The notes beneath the pieces are model-generated. The model searched no databases. It worked only from the letters and a program-made list of their open reading frames with translations, and had not been told where the DNA came from. Positions 56,767 to 64,000 of a DNA stretch of 64,000 nt are shown here, one piece after another (positions within the stretch are counted from its first letter, which is position 1; each line of letters begins with the position of its first letter). Origin of the DNA: Sphingomonas pituitosa NBRC 102491 (lineage in GTDB: Bacteria; Pseudomonadota; Alphaproteobacteria; Sphingomonadales; Sphingomonadaceae); contig NZ_BCYY01000002.1 in the NCBI RefSeq assembly GCF_001598435.1, forward strand, positions 310,001-374,000, given 5' to 3'. Both the position numbers and the translations under genes were made by a program.

Positions 56767-58287
56767 TCAGGCCCCCGCACCATGGTGGAGCATGCCGACC
56801 AGCAGGATCGCGGCATAGGCAGCCCCCAACCCCGCCGCGCCGCCGAGGAAATGCTGCAGCTGCCGGCGACGGCGCGCGCGCTGGCGGGGCGTGACCACCT
56901 CGCCGATCGAACCGATCACCGGCATGCCGCTGGCGCGTTCGAGCCGGGTCGCGGTGTCGAAGGTCGTGCGCAGCTTGGACAGCAGGAACGCCGCCGCCAC
57001 GCCTGCGCCCAGCCCCGCGACCAGCACTGCGGTGAGCAGCATAGGCCGGTTGGGCGAACTGGGGGTGCGCGGCTGGGTCGGTGGATCGATGATGCTGAAC
57101 TTCACCGCATCGGTCTGGCGCTGCGCCTGGCTGCTGATTTGCAGCTGCTCGCGGTCGGTAAGGAGCTTCGCGTACTGATCCTTCAGCACCTGATAGTCGC
57201 GGTCGATCTGCCCCTGTTCGGAGGCGGCCTGCGGCGCCTGGGTGAGCTTGGCGCTGATCGCGGCGAGATCGCCCTGGATCTGCGCGCGGCGCTGGCTGAG
57301 CGCGGCGACCTGCGCGGCCTTGTCCGCCTGCATCGCGCGCAGGCTGAGATAGAGCGGGTTGGCGAAACTGCCGCCGCCGCTGGCGCCGGTCGACTCGCGC
57401 GCCGCGGCCGCCTGGGCACCGGCGATCTGCCGCTTGAGCGCGACCACGTCCGGATGCGCCTCGGTAAAGCCGCGCGCGCGGGCATCGGAAAGCTGGCCCT
57501 GCAGGTCCGCGAGCCGCGCGCGTGCCGGCCCGGTGCCGCTCACGACGCCGCCTTGCCCGGCCACGCTCGCCGGCGTGCCCGCCATCTGCGCGTTGACGGC
57601 GCTGAGGCCGCTCTGCGCCGCCGCGAGGTCGCTTTCGATCTGCTGGAGCTGCTGCTGCGCCGCGCCGATCCGGTCGTCGAGCGAGCCGGTGCCCGGCAGG
57701 GCGCCCAGGAAGCGCGACTGGAAGTCGGCGCGCTTGGCCTCGGCCGCCTGCAGCGCCTGCTGGCGCTCGGCGAGTTGCTGGTCGAGAAAGGCGAGCGACT
57801 GGCTGCTTGCGTCGCGGCTGTCGGCAAGATTGTTGTCGCGGAACAGCGCAATCAGCTTCTCCACCACCTGGCGGCAGATCGCCGGATCGGCGCCGGTCAC
57901 CGCGATCTCGAACAGATTGTCCTGCTGGGCGGTGAGCTTGATCGCCTTTTGCAGCCCCGCGATGCGCGCGGCCAGATCGGCGGGCTTGGTGATCGTCCTG
58001 GCGAGATCGGTGCCGCGGACCACCTTTTCGAGGTTCACCGCGCTGGTCAGCGTCTGGCGAATGCGGTCGATGTCCTGCTGCTGGCCCGCCGCGACGACGC
58101 CGCCGTCACTGGGGAGCATCTGGCGCAGCTCCACCAGCACCCGCGCCCTGGATTCATAGCTGTCGGGGATGCGCGACACGGCGACCCAGCCCAGCACACA
58201 GACCGCCCAGGCGATCGCCAGCGCCAGCGTGCGGCGCATCCATACCGCGTGGATGGCGCTGCGGAGCTCGTCGAACAGGCTCCCCAT
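56767..58287 (-). CDS. Wzz-like EPS chain-length determinant
   Basis: The 506-aa inner-membrane protein has a first membrane helix (LALAIAWAVCVLGWVAV, ~20-36), a large periplasmic region with coiled coils (residues ~150-400), the Pro-rich DPPTQPRTPSSPNRP, and a second helix near 435. This is the polysaccharide co-polymerase layout; it resembles the PEP-CTERM chain-length family (TIGR03007). A further hydrophobic segment precedes the C-terminus. ATG overlaps the export-protein stop by one base. Confidence 0.91.
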   Translation of the reverse strand: MGSLFDELRSAIHAVWMRRTLALAIAWAVCVLGWVAVSRIPDSYESRARVLVELRQMLPSDGGVVAAGQQQDIDRIRQTLTSAVNLEKVVRGTDLARTITKPADLAARIAGLQKAIKLTAQQDNLFEIAVTGADPAICRQVVEKLIALFRDNNLADSRDASSQSLAFLDQQLAERQQALQAAEAKRADFQSRFLGALPGTGSLDDRIGAAQQQLQQIESDLAAAQSGLSAVNAQMAGTPASVAGQGGVVSGTGPARARLADLQGQLSDARARGFTEAHPDVVALKRQIAGAQAAAARESTGASGGGSFANPLYLSLRAMQADKAAQVAALSQRRAQIQGDLAAISAKLTQAPQAASEQGQIDRDYQVLKDQYAKLLTDREQLQISSQAQRQTDAVKFSIIDPPTQPRTPSSPNRPMLLTAVLVAGLGAGVAAAFLLSKLRTTFDTATRLERASGMPVIGSIGEVVTPRQRARRRRQLQHFLGGAAGLGAAYAAILLVGMLHHGAGA

Positions 58288-58928
58288 CAGAACATGCTCT
58301 GCGGTATGATGATCACGTCGCCCGGCTCCAGCCGGACATTGGCCGAGGTGTCGCCGTTCTTGAGCAGGTCGGCGAGGCGCAGCTTGTATTCGCGCTGCCT
58401 GCCGGTCTGCGGATCGTAGCGCACCAGCCGCGCGCGGTTGCCCGCCGCGAATTCGTTGAGGCCGCCCACCGCGATCATCGCATCGAGGATCGACATGCTG
58501 GCGCGATAGGGCAGCGAGGCCGGCTTCTCGGTCGCACCGACCACGCGCACCTGCTGGCTGAACGTCCCCGAGAAATTCTCGACGATCACCGAGACGATCG
58601 GGTCCTTGATATACTCGCTGAGCGCGAGCTTCAGGTCGTCGGCGAGCATCGCGGGCGTCTTGCCCACGGCGGGCATGTCGTTGATCAGCGGCGTGGTGAT
58701 ACGGCCGTCGGGGCGCACCTGGACCTTGGTGGAGATCTCCGGGTTCCGCCACACGAAGATGTTAAGCTGGTCGAGCGGGCCGATGACATATTCGTCGCTG
58801 GGCGCTTCCTTGGCGCCGACAAAGCCGGCGGCGGGCAGCTCGGGGCGCGGGCCGCCGCCGCCGCACGCCGATAGCTGCGCCATCAGCGCCAGCGTCGCCG
58901 CCGCCTTCACCCCGAACGAACCCGCCAT
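58287..58928 (-). CDS. Wza-like outer-membrane polysaccharide export lipoprotein
   Basis: A 213-aa lipoprotein: signal peptide with lipobox LSAC (Cys ~22), then the polysaccharide export (Poly_export) domain YVIGPLDQLNIFVWRNPEIS, VRPDGRITTPLINDM and a SLBB-type segment GATEKPASLPYRASMSILD. It corresponds to TIGR03027. It should form the outer-membrane exit pore together with other subunits. GGAGG precedes the ATG at 58928. It is the first gene of the core EPS operon, 94 bases after the PLP decarboxylase. Confidence 0.92.
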   Translation of the reverse strand: MAGSFGVKAAATLALMAQLSACGGGGPRPELPAAGFVGAKEAPSDEYVIGPLDQLNIFVWRNPEISTKVQVRPDGRITTPLINDMPAVGKTPAMLADDLKLALSEYIKDPIVSVIVENFSGTFSQQVRVVGATEKPASLPYRASMSILDAMIAVGGLNEFAAGNRARLVRYDPQTGRQREYKLRLADLLKNGDTSANVRLEPGDVIIIPQSMF

Positions 58929-59022
58929 TGCCGTGCCTCCAAGCGGCAGCAAGGCGGCGTTGTCGCGCGCCCGTGCCGGACGACCGGCTATGGCGCAGGA
59001 CGCGTAAATTTAGCGTTAGGCG

Positions 59023-60234
59023 TCAGCTTCCTGCCAGAACCTCGCGGACCGGCGGGTGGCCGAGGAACGCCTGCGGGCTGGCGCTGGCGCCGTACGCCCC
59101 CGAAGCGAAGATGGCGATCAGGTCGCCGACCTCGGCGCGCGGGAGGGCGACACGGTCCGCCAGCCGATCGAGCGGCGTGCACAGCGGCCCGACGATCGTC
59201 ACGACCTCCTCGGCCGCATCCGCCATCCGGTGCGCGACCGCGACGGGGTAGTTGCGGCGCACGACGGTGCCGAAATTCCCCGTCGCGGCAAGGTGGTGGT
59301 GGAGCCCGCCATCGACGACGAGGAACGTCTCCCCCTGGCTTTCCTTGCGATCGATCACGCGCGCCAGATAGATACCCGCCTCGCCCACCAGCCAGCGGCC
59401 GAGCTCGATCGCATAGCGGGTGTCGAGCCGGTCCAGCGCGCCCGCCAGCGCCGCGCCTACTGCCTCCACGTCGAGCGGGACATCGCCCGGGAAGTACGGG
59501 ATGCCGAAGCCGCCGCCGAGATTGACCAGCGGCGGCAGCGCCCCCGCCTCGTCCGCCAGCCGCGCGGCGAGGCCGATCGTTGCCGCCTGGGTCTCGATCA
59601 CTGCCTCCGCCGACAGCGCCTGCGAGCCGGCATAGATATGGAAGCCACGCCAGTCGGCGCCGGCCATGACCAGTCGCCGGACCAGCGCCGGCACGCGCGC
59701 CGCGTCGATGCCGAAGGGCGAGGCACGCCCGCCCATCTTCATGCCCGAGCCGCGCAGCTCGAAATCGGGGTTCACCCGCACCGCGAGGCGAGGCGTGATG
59801 CCCAGCCGATCGCCGATCGCCAGTGCGCGTTCGGCCTCGCCTTCGGATTCGAGGTTGAGCGTCACCCCCGCCCGGACCGCCGCTTCCAGCTCGACATCCC
59901 GCTTGCCCGGCCCGGCAAAGCTGATGTCCGCGGGGCGCATCACGGCCAGCGCCTTGTCCATCTCGCCTGCCGACGCGACGTCGATCCCGTCGACCTGGGC
60001 CGCGATGGCAGCGATCAGCGGCGGAAACGGATTGCCCTTGATGGCGTAGTGCAGCGCCACGCGTGCGGGCATCGCGGTGCGAAAGCGGGCGATCCGCGCG
60101 GCCACGACGCCGAAATCATACAGGTACAGCGGGGTCCCCGCCTCGGCCCACGCACTCGCGCTACGCCCGGCGACGTGCAGCACCGGCTGCCCGGCATAGT
60201 CCGGGGGAATGGGCCCGATCGGCTTCGCGTTCAT
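59023..60234 (-). CDS. PLP-dependent decarboxylase of the EPS locus
   Basis: The 403-aa enzyme is an alanine-racemase-fold, fold-III PLP decarboxylase, like diaminopimelate and ornithine decarboxylases. The PLP lysine is in LHYAIKGNPFPPLI (~residue 63), the phosphate-binding loop is LGGGFGIPYF, and the second-subunit cysteine region is IVGPLCTPLDRLADRV. It matches the exosortase-A-associated group (TIGR03099), whose substrate is unknown. It is coupled to the acyl ligase (ATGA), suggesting that both act on the same amino-acid-derived compound. Confidence 0.9.
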   Translation of the reverse strand: MNAKPIGPIPPDYAGQPVLHVAGRSASAWAEAGTPLYLYDFGVVAARIARFRTAMPARVALHYAIKGNPFPPLIAAIAAQVDGIDVASAGEMDKALAVMRPADISFAGPGKRDVELEAAVRAGVTLNLESEGEAERALAIGDRLGITPRLAVRVNPDFELRGSGMKMGGRASPFGIDAARVPALVRRLVMAGADWRGFHIYAGSQALSAEAVIETQAATIGLAARLADEAGALPPLVNLGGGFGIPYFPGDVPLDVEAVGAALAGALDRLDTRYAIELGRWLVGEAGIYLARVIDRKESQGETFLVVDGGLHHHLAATGNFGTVVRRNYPVAVAHRMADAAEEVVTIVGPLCTPLDRLADRVALPRAEVGDLIAIFASGAYGASASPQAFLGHPPVREVLAGS

Positions 60235-61718
60235 AGGATCTCCGTCTTCAGCCCGGACCGGTCGAGCTTGCCATTGGCGTTGCGCGGCAGGCTTTCCCGC
60301 CAGATGTAGCGCGCCGGCTGCTGGAAGCTCGGCAAGTCCCGCCGCAGCCGTGCGCGCAGTTCGTCCTCGCGGCTGCCGTCGCCACGCGCGACCACCAGGA
60401 TCGCCTGGCCCAGCCTCGGATCGGGCGCCCCGAACGCCACCGCCTCGCTGGTCTCGCCGCCGGCGACCACCGCTTCCTCGATCTCGGTCGGGCTGATGCG
60501 ATTGCCCGAGGATTTGATCATCTCGTCGTCGCGGCCGACGAAGCGCAGCAGCCCGGCAGCATCCTCGGCGACCGTGTCGCCCGACCAGACCGCCATGCCC
60601 TGATGCTCGGCGTAGGCCGGCGCGGGGCGGAAGCGCAGCGCGGTCCGCTCCGGGTCGCGCCAATAGCCCTTGGCGACCAGCGGCCCGGCATGGACCAGCT
60701 CGCCCTGGTTGGCGCGCTGCCCGGCGGCATCGACGATCAGGATTTCGGCGAACGGAATGGCGCGGCCGATCGACTCCGGATAGGCATCGACCAGCGCGGG
60801 ATCGAGATAGGTCGAGCGGAACGCTTCGGTGAGCCCGTACATCGGGTACAGGTCCGCCCCGGGGAAGCGGGTGCGCAGCCCCTGCACCAGCGGCCGGGTG
60901 AGCGCGCCGCCCGAGTTGGTCAGCCGCCGCAGCTTCGCCGCGGTTTCCGCCGGCCACTCGGCTTCGAGCAGCTGCACCCAGAGCGGCGGCACCCCCGCCA
61001 GCGTGGTGATGCCGAAGCGCGCCACCGCCTTCACCACGTCGCGCGGCGTGAGATAATCCAGCGGCACCACCCGTGCGCCCGCCGCCCAGGTGGAGAGCAG
61101 CTGGTTCTGGCCATAGTCGAAGCTCAGCGGCAGCACGCCGAGCACCCGGTCCTCCGACGCGAGCTTCAGATAATGCGCGACGCTGATCGCGCCGAGCCAC
61201 AGATTGGCGTGGCTGAGCATCACGCCCTTGGGACGCCCGGTCGAGCCCGAGGTGTAGAGGATCGCCGCCAGCGCATCGGGATCGCCGCTCGCCGGTGGCA
61301 GAACGTCGGCGCCAGCAAGTTCCTCCTCGGTGACGATGCAGCAATCGGCCGGCACATCGCCGGGTTCCAGCGCCGCCAGCCGCGCCTTTTGCGTCACCAG
61401 CAGCCGCGCGCCGCTGTCCGCCAGGATATGCGCGACCTGCGCGCGCTTGAGTGCAGGGTTGATCGGCACGTGCACCAGGCCGGCACGCGGCCCCGCCAGC
61501 GGCAACAGGCAGGCGGCGCGGGTCTTGGGCAGCCAGCTCGCCACCCGCTCGCCGGCGGCCAGGCCGTGTACCAAGAGCGCATGCGCCATGCCGCCGACCG
61601 CCGCTTCCAGCTCCGCATAGCTCAGCGTGCCGGCCTTGTCTTGCAGAGCAATGGCGTCCGGCGCGCCACGCAGCGGCAACGCGTCTATAAGATGCGGGGC
61701 AGGATCCAGCACGATCAT
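60231..61718 (-). CDS. AMP-forming acyl ligase of the EPS locus
   Basis: The 495-aa adenylate-forming enzyme (TIGR03098-like) shows LYTSGSTGRPKGVMLSH, the core YPMYGLTEAFRSTYL, SGDTVAEDAAGLLRFVGRDD and the catalytic lysine in NANGKLDRSGLK. It would activate a carboxylic acid as an acyl-AMP and load it on CoA or on the carrier protein encoded divergently. The ATG at 61718 is chosen (GGTGGTGG upstream); another ATG lies four codons earlier. The substrate is unknown. Confidence 0.9.
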   Translation of the reverse strand: MIVLDPAPHLIDALPLRGAPDAIALQDKAGTLSYAELEAAVGGMAHALLVHGLAAGERVASWLPKTRAACLLPLAGPRAGLVHVPINPALKRAQVAHILADSGARLLVTQKARLAALEPGDVPADCCIVTEEELAGADVLPPASGDPDALAAILYTSGSTGRPKGVMLSHANLWLGAISVAHYLKLASEDRVLGVLPLSFDYGQNQLLSTWAAGARVVPLDYLTPRDVVKAVARFGITTLAGVPPLWVQLLEAEWPAETAAKLRRLTNSGGALTRPLVQGLRTRFPGADLYPMYGLTEAFRSTYLDPALVDAYPESIGRAIPFAEILIVDAAGQRANQGELVHAGPLVAKGYWRDPERTALRFRPAPAYAEHQGMAVWSGDTVAEDAAGLLRFVGRDDEMIKSSGNRISPTEIEEAVVAGGETSEAVAFGAPDPRLGQAILVVARGDGSREDELRARLRRDLPSFQQPARYIWRESLPRNANGKLDRSGLKTEIL

Positions 61719-61806
61719 GCCACCACCCATAGTCTTGGCAGCGCCGCCGCCAAGCCTTACGGAAGCGCAAAATTCTTGCAGGGGATCCCCATTGCGGCCT
61801 GAAGGC
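61719..61806. promoter_or_regulatory. Divergent promoter region, ligase / carrier protein
   Basis: The 88 bases between two divergent starts must carry both promoters of the small-molecule module. No clear -35/-10 pair or palindrome was identified; the content is GC-rich apart from a short AT block near 61770. Confidence 0.45.
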
Positions 61807-62064
61807 ATGCTCGAAGTCGAAACCACGGTGCGCGGCGTGTTGCGCGACGTCCTCGGATTGAGCGACGATCGCGTCGCTGCGTTCGAGGAAAACACACCGT
61901 TGTTCGGCGCCCTGCCCGAGCTCGACTCCCTCGCCGTCGCCGGTGTGCTGACCGAGATCGAGGATCGACTGGGGATCCTGATCGAGGACGACGAGGTGGA
62001 TGGGGAGATGCTGGAGAGCTTCGGCACGCTCACCCGCTTCGCCGCCCGGAAGGTATTGGGGTGA
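61807..62064 (+). CDS. Acyl carrier protein of the EPS locus
   Basis: An 85-aa four-helix carrier protein with the phosphopantetheine serine in PELDSLAVAGVL (~residue 40) and an acidic second half (EDRLGILIEDDEVDGEM). It is not the fatty-acid AcpP: the DSL environment and length match the stand-alone carriers of exosortase A loci. It presumably carries the acid activated by the divergent ligase. The ATG at 61807 has a weak RBS; the frame is open from 61627 but only this start gives a carrier of normal size. It overlaps the next gene by GTGA. Confidence 0.86.
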   Translation: MLEVETTVRGVLRDVLGLSDDRVAAFEENTPLFGALPELDSLAVAGVLTEIEDRLGILIEDDEVDGEMLESFGTLTRFAARKVLG

Positions 62065-62702
62065 TCGAACCCTATGACTGGTCGGGCGGTCGGGAAGCGA
62101 TGTTGCGCTTCGGTCCCGGCAGCGGCCCGGTCGTCATAGCTGCCCTTCCCCTGTTCGACGAGGCGAACCGCATGCGCGCATTCGCCGTCACGGTCCTCCG
62201 CACCCTGGCGGAAACGCATGGCATCGCCGGCGTGCTGCCGGAACTTCCCGGCACCGGCGAAAGCCTGGTCCCCAGCGAGCGCATCGCCATTTCGGACTTG
62301 CGCGCCGGCTTTGCCGCGGCGGCACGCACTGCCGGCGGCCGCGCCTATTCGATGGGCATGCGCAGCGGCGCGCTGCTCGACGGCAGCGTCGTCATCCGTC
62401 ACCGCTGGCACTTCGCGCCCCAGCCCGGCGACGCGTTGCTCCGCGCACTCCGGCGCATTCATCGCACCGGCGACGCCCCCGGCTATGGTGGGCACCGGCT
62501 GCCCGACACCTTTCTCGACGAGCTGGCCGACTGTCATGTCGAGCCGGCGCGGACACTCCGGCTGGAGGGGGACACGCGCCCGGCCGATCGCCTGGTGGCG
62601 GGCAGCGCCTTGTGGCGGGAGCCGGCGCCAGCAAACGATCTCGCGCTCGCCGCGCTGCTCGCCGATGATCTCGCTGGCTGGGTGCGCGCGTGCGAAGCCT
62701 GA
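62061..62702 (+). CDS. Hydrolase-fold protein lacking a clear nucleophile (exosortase-A hydrolase 2-like)
   Basis: The 213-aa product resembles the hydrolase 2 family of exosortase A loci (TIGR03101) at its start (VIAALPLFDEANRMRAFAVTVLRTL, key part PLFDEANRMR) and in LPELPGTGES. No GxSxG motif is visible; the place where the nucleophile elbow would be reads GGRAYSMGMRSG. It is shorter than a complete alpha/beta hydrolase. It may be a degenerate or non-catalytic partner. The GTG at 62061 overlaps the carrier gene stop; its own end overlaps the next gene by 13 bases. Confidence 0.7.
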   Translation: MIEPYDWSGGREAMLRFGPGSGPVVIAALPLFDEANRMRAFAVTVLRTLAETHGIAGVLPELPGTGESLVPSERIAISDLRAGFAAAARTAGGRAYSMGMRSGALLDGSVVIRHRWHFAPQPGDALLRALRRIHRTGDAPGYGGHRLPDTFLDELADCHVEPARTLRLEGDTRPADRLVAGSALWREPAPANDLALAALLADDLAGWVRACEA

Positions 62703-63436
62703 TCGGCTTCCCCTGCCTGGGCGCGATGCTGGTCGGCACGCTGGACAGCGCCTCGGGCGATACCGGCCTGCTGATCGTGTCCGGCGGGAATGAGGTGCGC
62801 AGCGGCCCGCATCGCAGCATGGGGCAGCTCGCCCACCGTATCGCGGCCGCAGGCTATCCGGTGTTCCGCTTCGATCGACGGGGCGTCGGTGATTCGGGCG
62901 GAAGCAACGCCGGCTTCCTGGAAAGCGCGCCGGATATCATCGCCGCCGCCGGCATCTTCCGGCGCGAGGCAAAGCTGCGCCGCGTGGTCGCCTTCGGTAT
63001 CGGCGACGGTGCCACTGCGCTCGCGCTGTTCCACGCCCAGGCACGGATCCATTCGCTGTTGCTCGCCAATCCGGTGGTGGTCGGGCCGCCCCCGTCTCCG
63101 CCCGAGGATGGCGTAGCGCCCGAGGCGCGCGGCTGGATGCGGCAGATGATCGGCCGGGTCGGGACCCGCAAGGCGGACACCCCGCCCAGCATCGCCGCGG
63201 AACTCGCAGCCGCGCTGACGCAAGCGGAGGTGCCGGTGACCGTCCTGCTCGCGACGCGCGACGAGACGGCGGCGGCCTTCGCCGACTTCCTGCACAGGCC
63301 GGCCTTCGCCGCCGCCGGCACCCGCGTCCGCCGCAAGCAGTTCGATACCGCCAGCCACGTCTTCGCCGGCACCGCCGACAAGGCCTGGCTCTACGAACGG
63401 GTGATCGAGGCGCTCGCCGAACAGCGAGCGCCCTGA
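62690..63436 (+). CDS. Exosortase-A-associated hydrolase 1-like protein
   Basis: The 248-aa protein has the alpha/beta-hydrolase beginning GLLIVSGGNEVRSGPHRSM and FRFDRRGVGDSGGS (GDSGG is the oxyanion/turn segment). At the nucleophile elbow, VVAFGIGDGATAL places Asp where hydrolases have Ser, as in haloalkane dehalogenases and epoxide hydrolases. A late DTASHVFAG offers the catalytic His. It corresponds to TIGR03100. It probably releases or trims the carrier-bound product; this is inference. Starts at GTG 62690, overlapping the upstream gene. Confidence 0.82.
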   Translation: MRSLIGFPCLGAMLVGTLDSASGDTGLLIVSGGNEVRSGPHRSMGQLAHRIAAAGYPVFRFDRRGVGDSGGSNAGFLESAPDIIAAAGIFRREAKLRRVVAFGIGDGATALALFHAQARIHSLLLANPVVVGPPPSPPEDGVAPEARGWMRQMIGRVGTRKADTPPSIAAELAAALTQAEVPVTVLLATRDETAAAFADFLHRPAFAAAGTRVRRKQFDTASHVFAGTADKAWLYERVIEALAEQRAP

Positions 63437-63444
63437 CCTTCTCC

Positions 63445-64000
63445 TTATTCGGCCGCCTGGGCCACCGTTTCGAAATCGGCCGCCGCCAGGAAGCGCTCGG
63501 CATCGAGCGCGGCCATGCAGCCGGTACCCGCGGCGGTGATCGCCTGGCGGTAATGCTTGTCCATCACGTCGCCGCAGGCGAACACGCCCGGCACGCTGGT
63601 GTTGGTCGTGCCCTTCTCGACCTGGATATAGCCGTCGTCGTCCAGCGCGATGTGGCCGCGGAACAGTTCGGTGGCCGGATGATGCCCGATCGCCACGAAG
63701 CCGCCATCGACCTCGATCGTCGACAGCGCGCCGGTCACCGTGTCCTTCAGCTCGATGCCGACCAGGCCCTCGGGCTGGCCGCCGCCGATGAAGCGGACGA
63801 CTTCCTTGTTCCACGCCATGGTGATCCGCTCGTTGGCGAACAGGCGCTGCTGGAGGATCTTCTCGGCGCGAAGGCTGTCGCGGCGGTGGATCAGCGTCAC
63901 GTCATGGCTGTGGTTGGTGAGGTACAGCGCCTCCTCGACCGCGGTGTTGCCGCCGCCGATCACCGCCACCTTCTTGCCGCGGAAGAAGAACCCGTCGCAG
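63445..64000 (-). CDS. trxB: Thioredoxin reductase, C-terminal part
   Basis: The gene runs off the window edge; the visible part begins CDGFFFRGKKVAVIGGGNTA. The CDG is the end of the CATC redox motif, and VIGGGNTAVEEALYL binds NADPH (GxGxxA). The FAD site GVFACGDV and RQAITAAGTGCMAALDAERF are at the C-terminus, as usual for the low-molecular-weight TrxB. It reduces the thioredoxin encoded at 6705-7025. It converges on the hydrolase 1 gene, eight bases apart, and is not part of the EPS module. Confidence 0.95.
   Translation of the reverse strand, partial: CDGFFFRGKKVAVIGGGNTAVEEALYLTNHSHDVTLIHRRDSLRAEKILQQRLFANERITMAWNKEVVRFIGGGQPEGLVGIELKDTVTGALSTIEVDGGFVAIGHHPATELFRGHIALDDDGYIQVEKGTTNTSVPGVFACGDVMDKHYRQAITAAGTGCMAALDAERFLAAADFETVAQAAE

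Noticed and set aside
59023..61770. A 915-codon frame suggesting a ligase-decarboxylase fusion
   Set aside because: The ligase is in another frame; the ATGA junction at 60231-60234 separates two proteins.

Overview
The window is a high-GC bacterial chromosome segment whose gene content points to an alphaproteobacterium of the Sphingomonadaceae (Sphingomonas-like). The supporting evidence is a DivL-type tyrosine 'kinase' gene next to tsaE, amgK/murU and addBA; a large TonB-dependent receptor; ferredoxin-type sulfite reductase with DUF2849/DUF934 partners; and an exosortase-A-type exopolysaccharide (EPS) locus. These family assignments come from reading the translated proteins; no database search was run.

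Layout. 1-7 kb: end of a DUF4136 protein, secA, a TonB-domain periplasmic protein, argJ and an inositol-phosphatase-family gene. 6.7-18.2 kb (minus strand): a cell-cycle/cell-wall/repair block transcribed divL, tsaE, amgK, murU, addB, addA, trxA, with tight or overlapping junctions from tsaE to addA. 18.5-35.6 kb: TonB-dependent receptor, ahcY behind a 20-bp palindromic operator, YqgE, a peroxiredoxin, AMP nucleosidase, an acetyltransferase, two cyclic-di-GMP enzymes, rimO, a serine hydrolase, an M17 aminopeptidase and tpiA. 35.7-43.1 kb: ppiD-like chaperone overlapping trpE, then trpG, trpD, trpC and moaC. 43.2-47.1 kb: assimilatory sulfur operon cobA, DUF2849, cysI, DUF934, cysH.

48.2-63.4 kb is the most distinctive part: an EPS export/assembly operon of the exosortase A (XrtA/PEP-CTERM) type. 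On the minus strand it reads Wza-like export protein, Wzz-like chain-length factor, BY-kinase-like ATPase, outer-membrane barrel, ExeA-like ATPase, DUF3473 deacetylase, FemAB-like protein, glycosyltransferase and asparagine-synthetase-like amidotransferase. Upstream lies a small-molecule module: AMP-forming acyl ligase and PLP decarboxylase on the minus strand, and a stand-alone carrier protein with two hydrolase-fold proteins on the plus strand. No exosortase gene and no PEP-CTERM substrate is visible, although the accessory set is otherwise nearly complete. The window ends in trxB.

Other structure: three copies of a REP-like inverted repeat (CGTCATCCC...GGGATGACG) between genes, a 32-bp perfect palindrome between convergent genes, and several intrinsic terminators. 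No tRNA, rRNA, CRISPR array, insertion sequence or prophage was seen.
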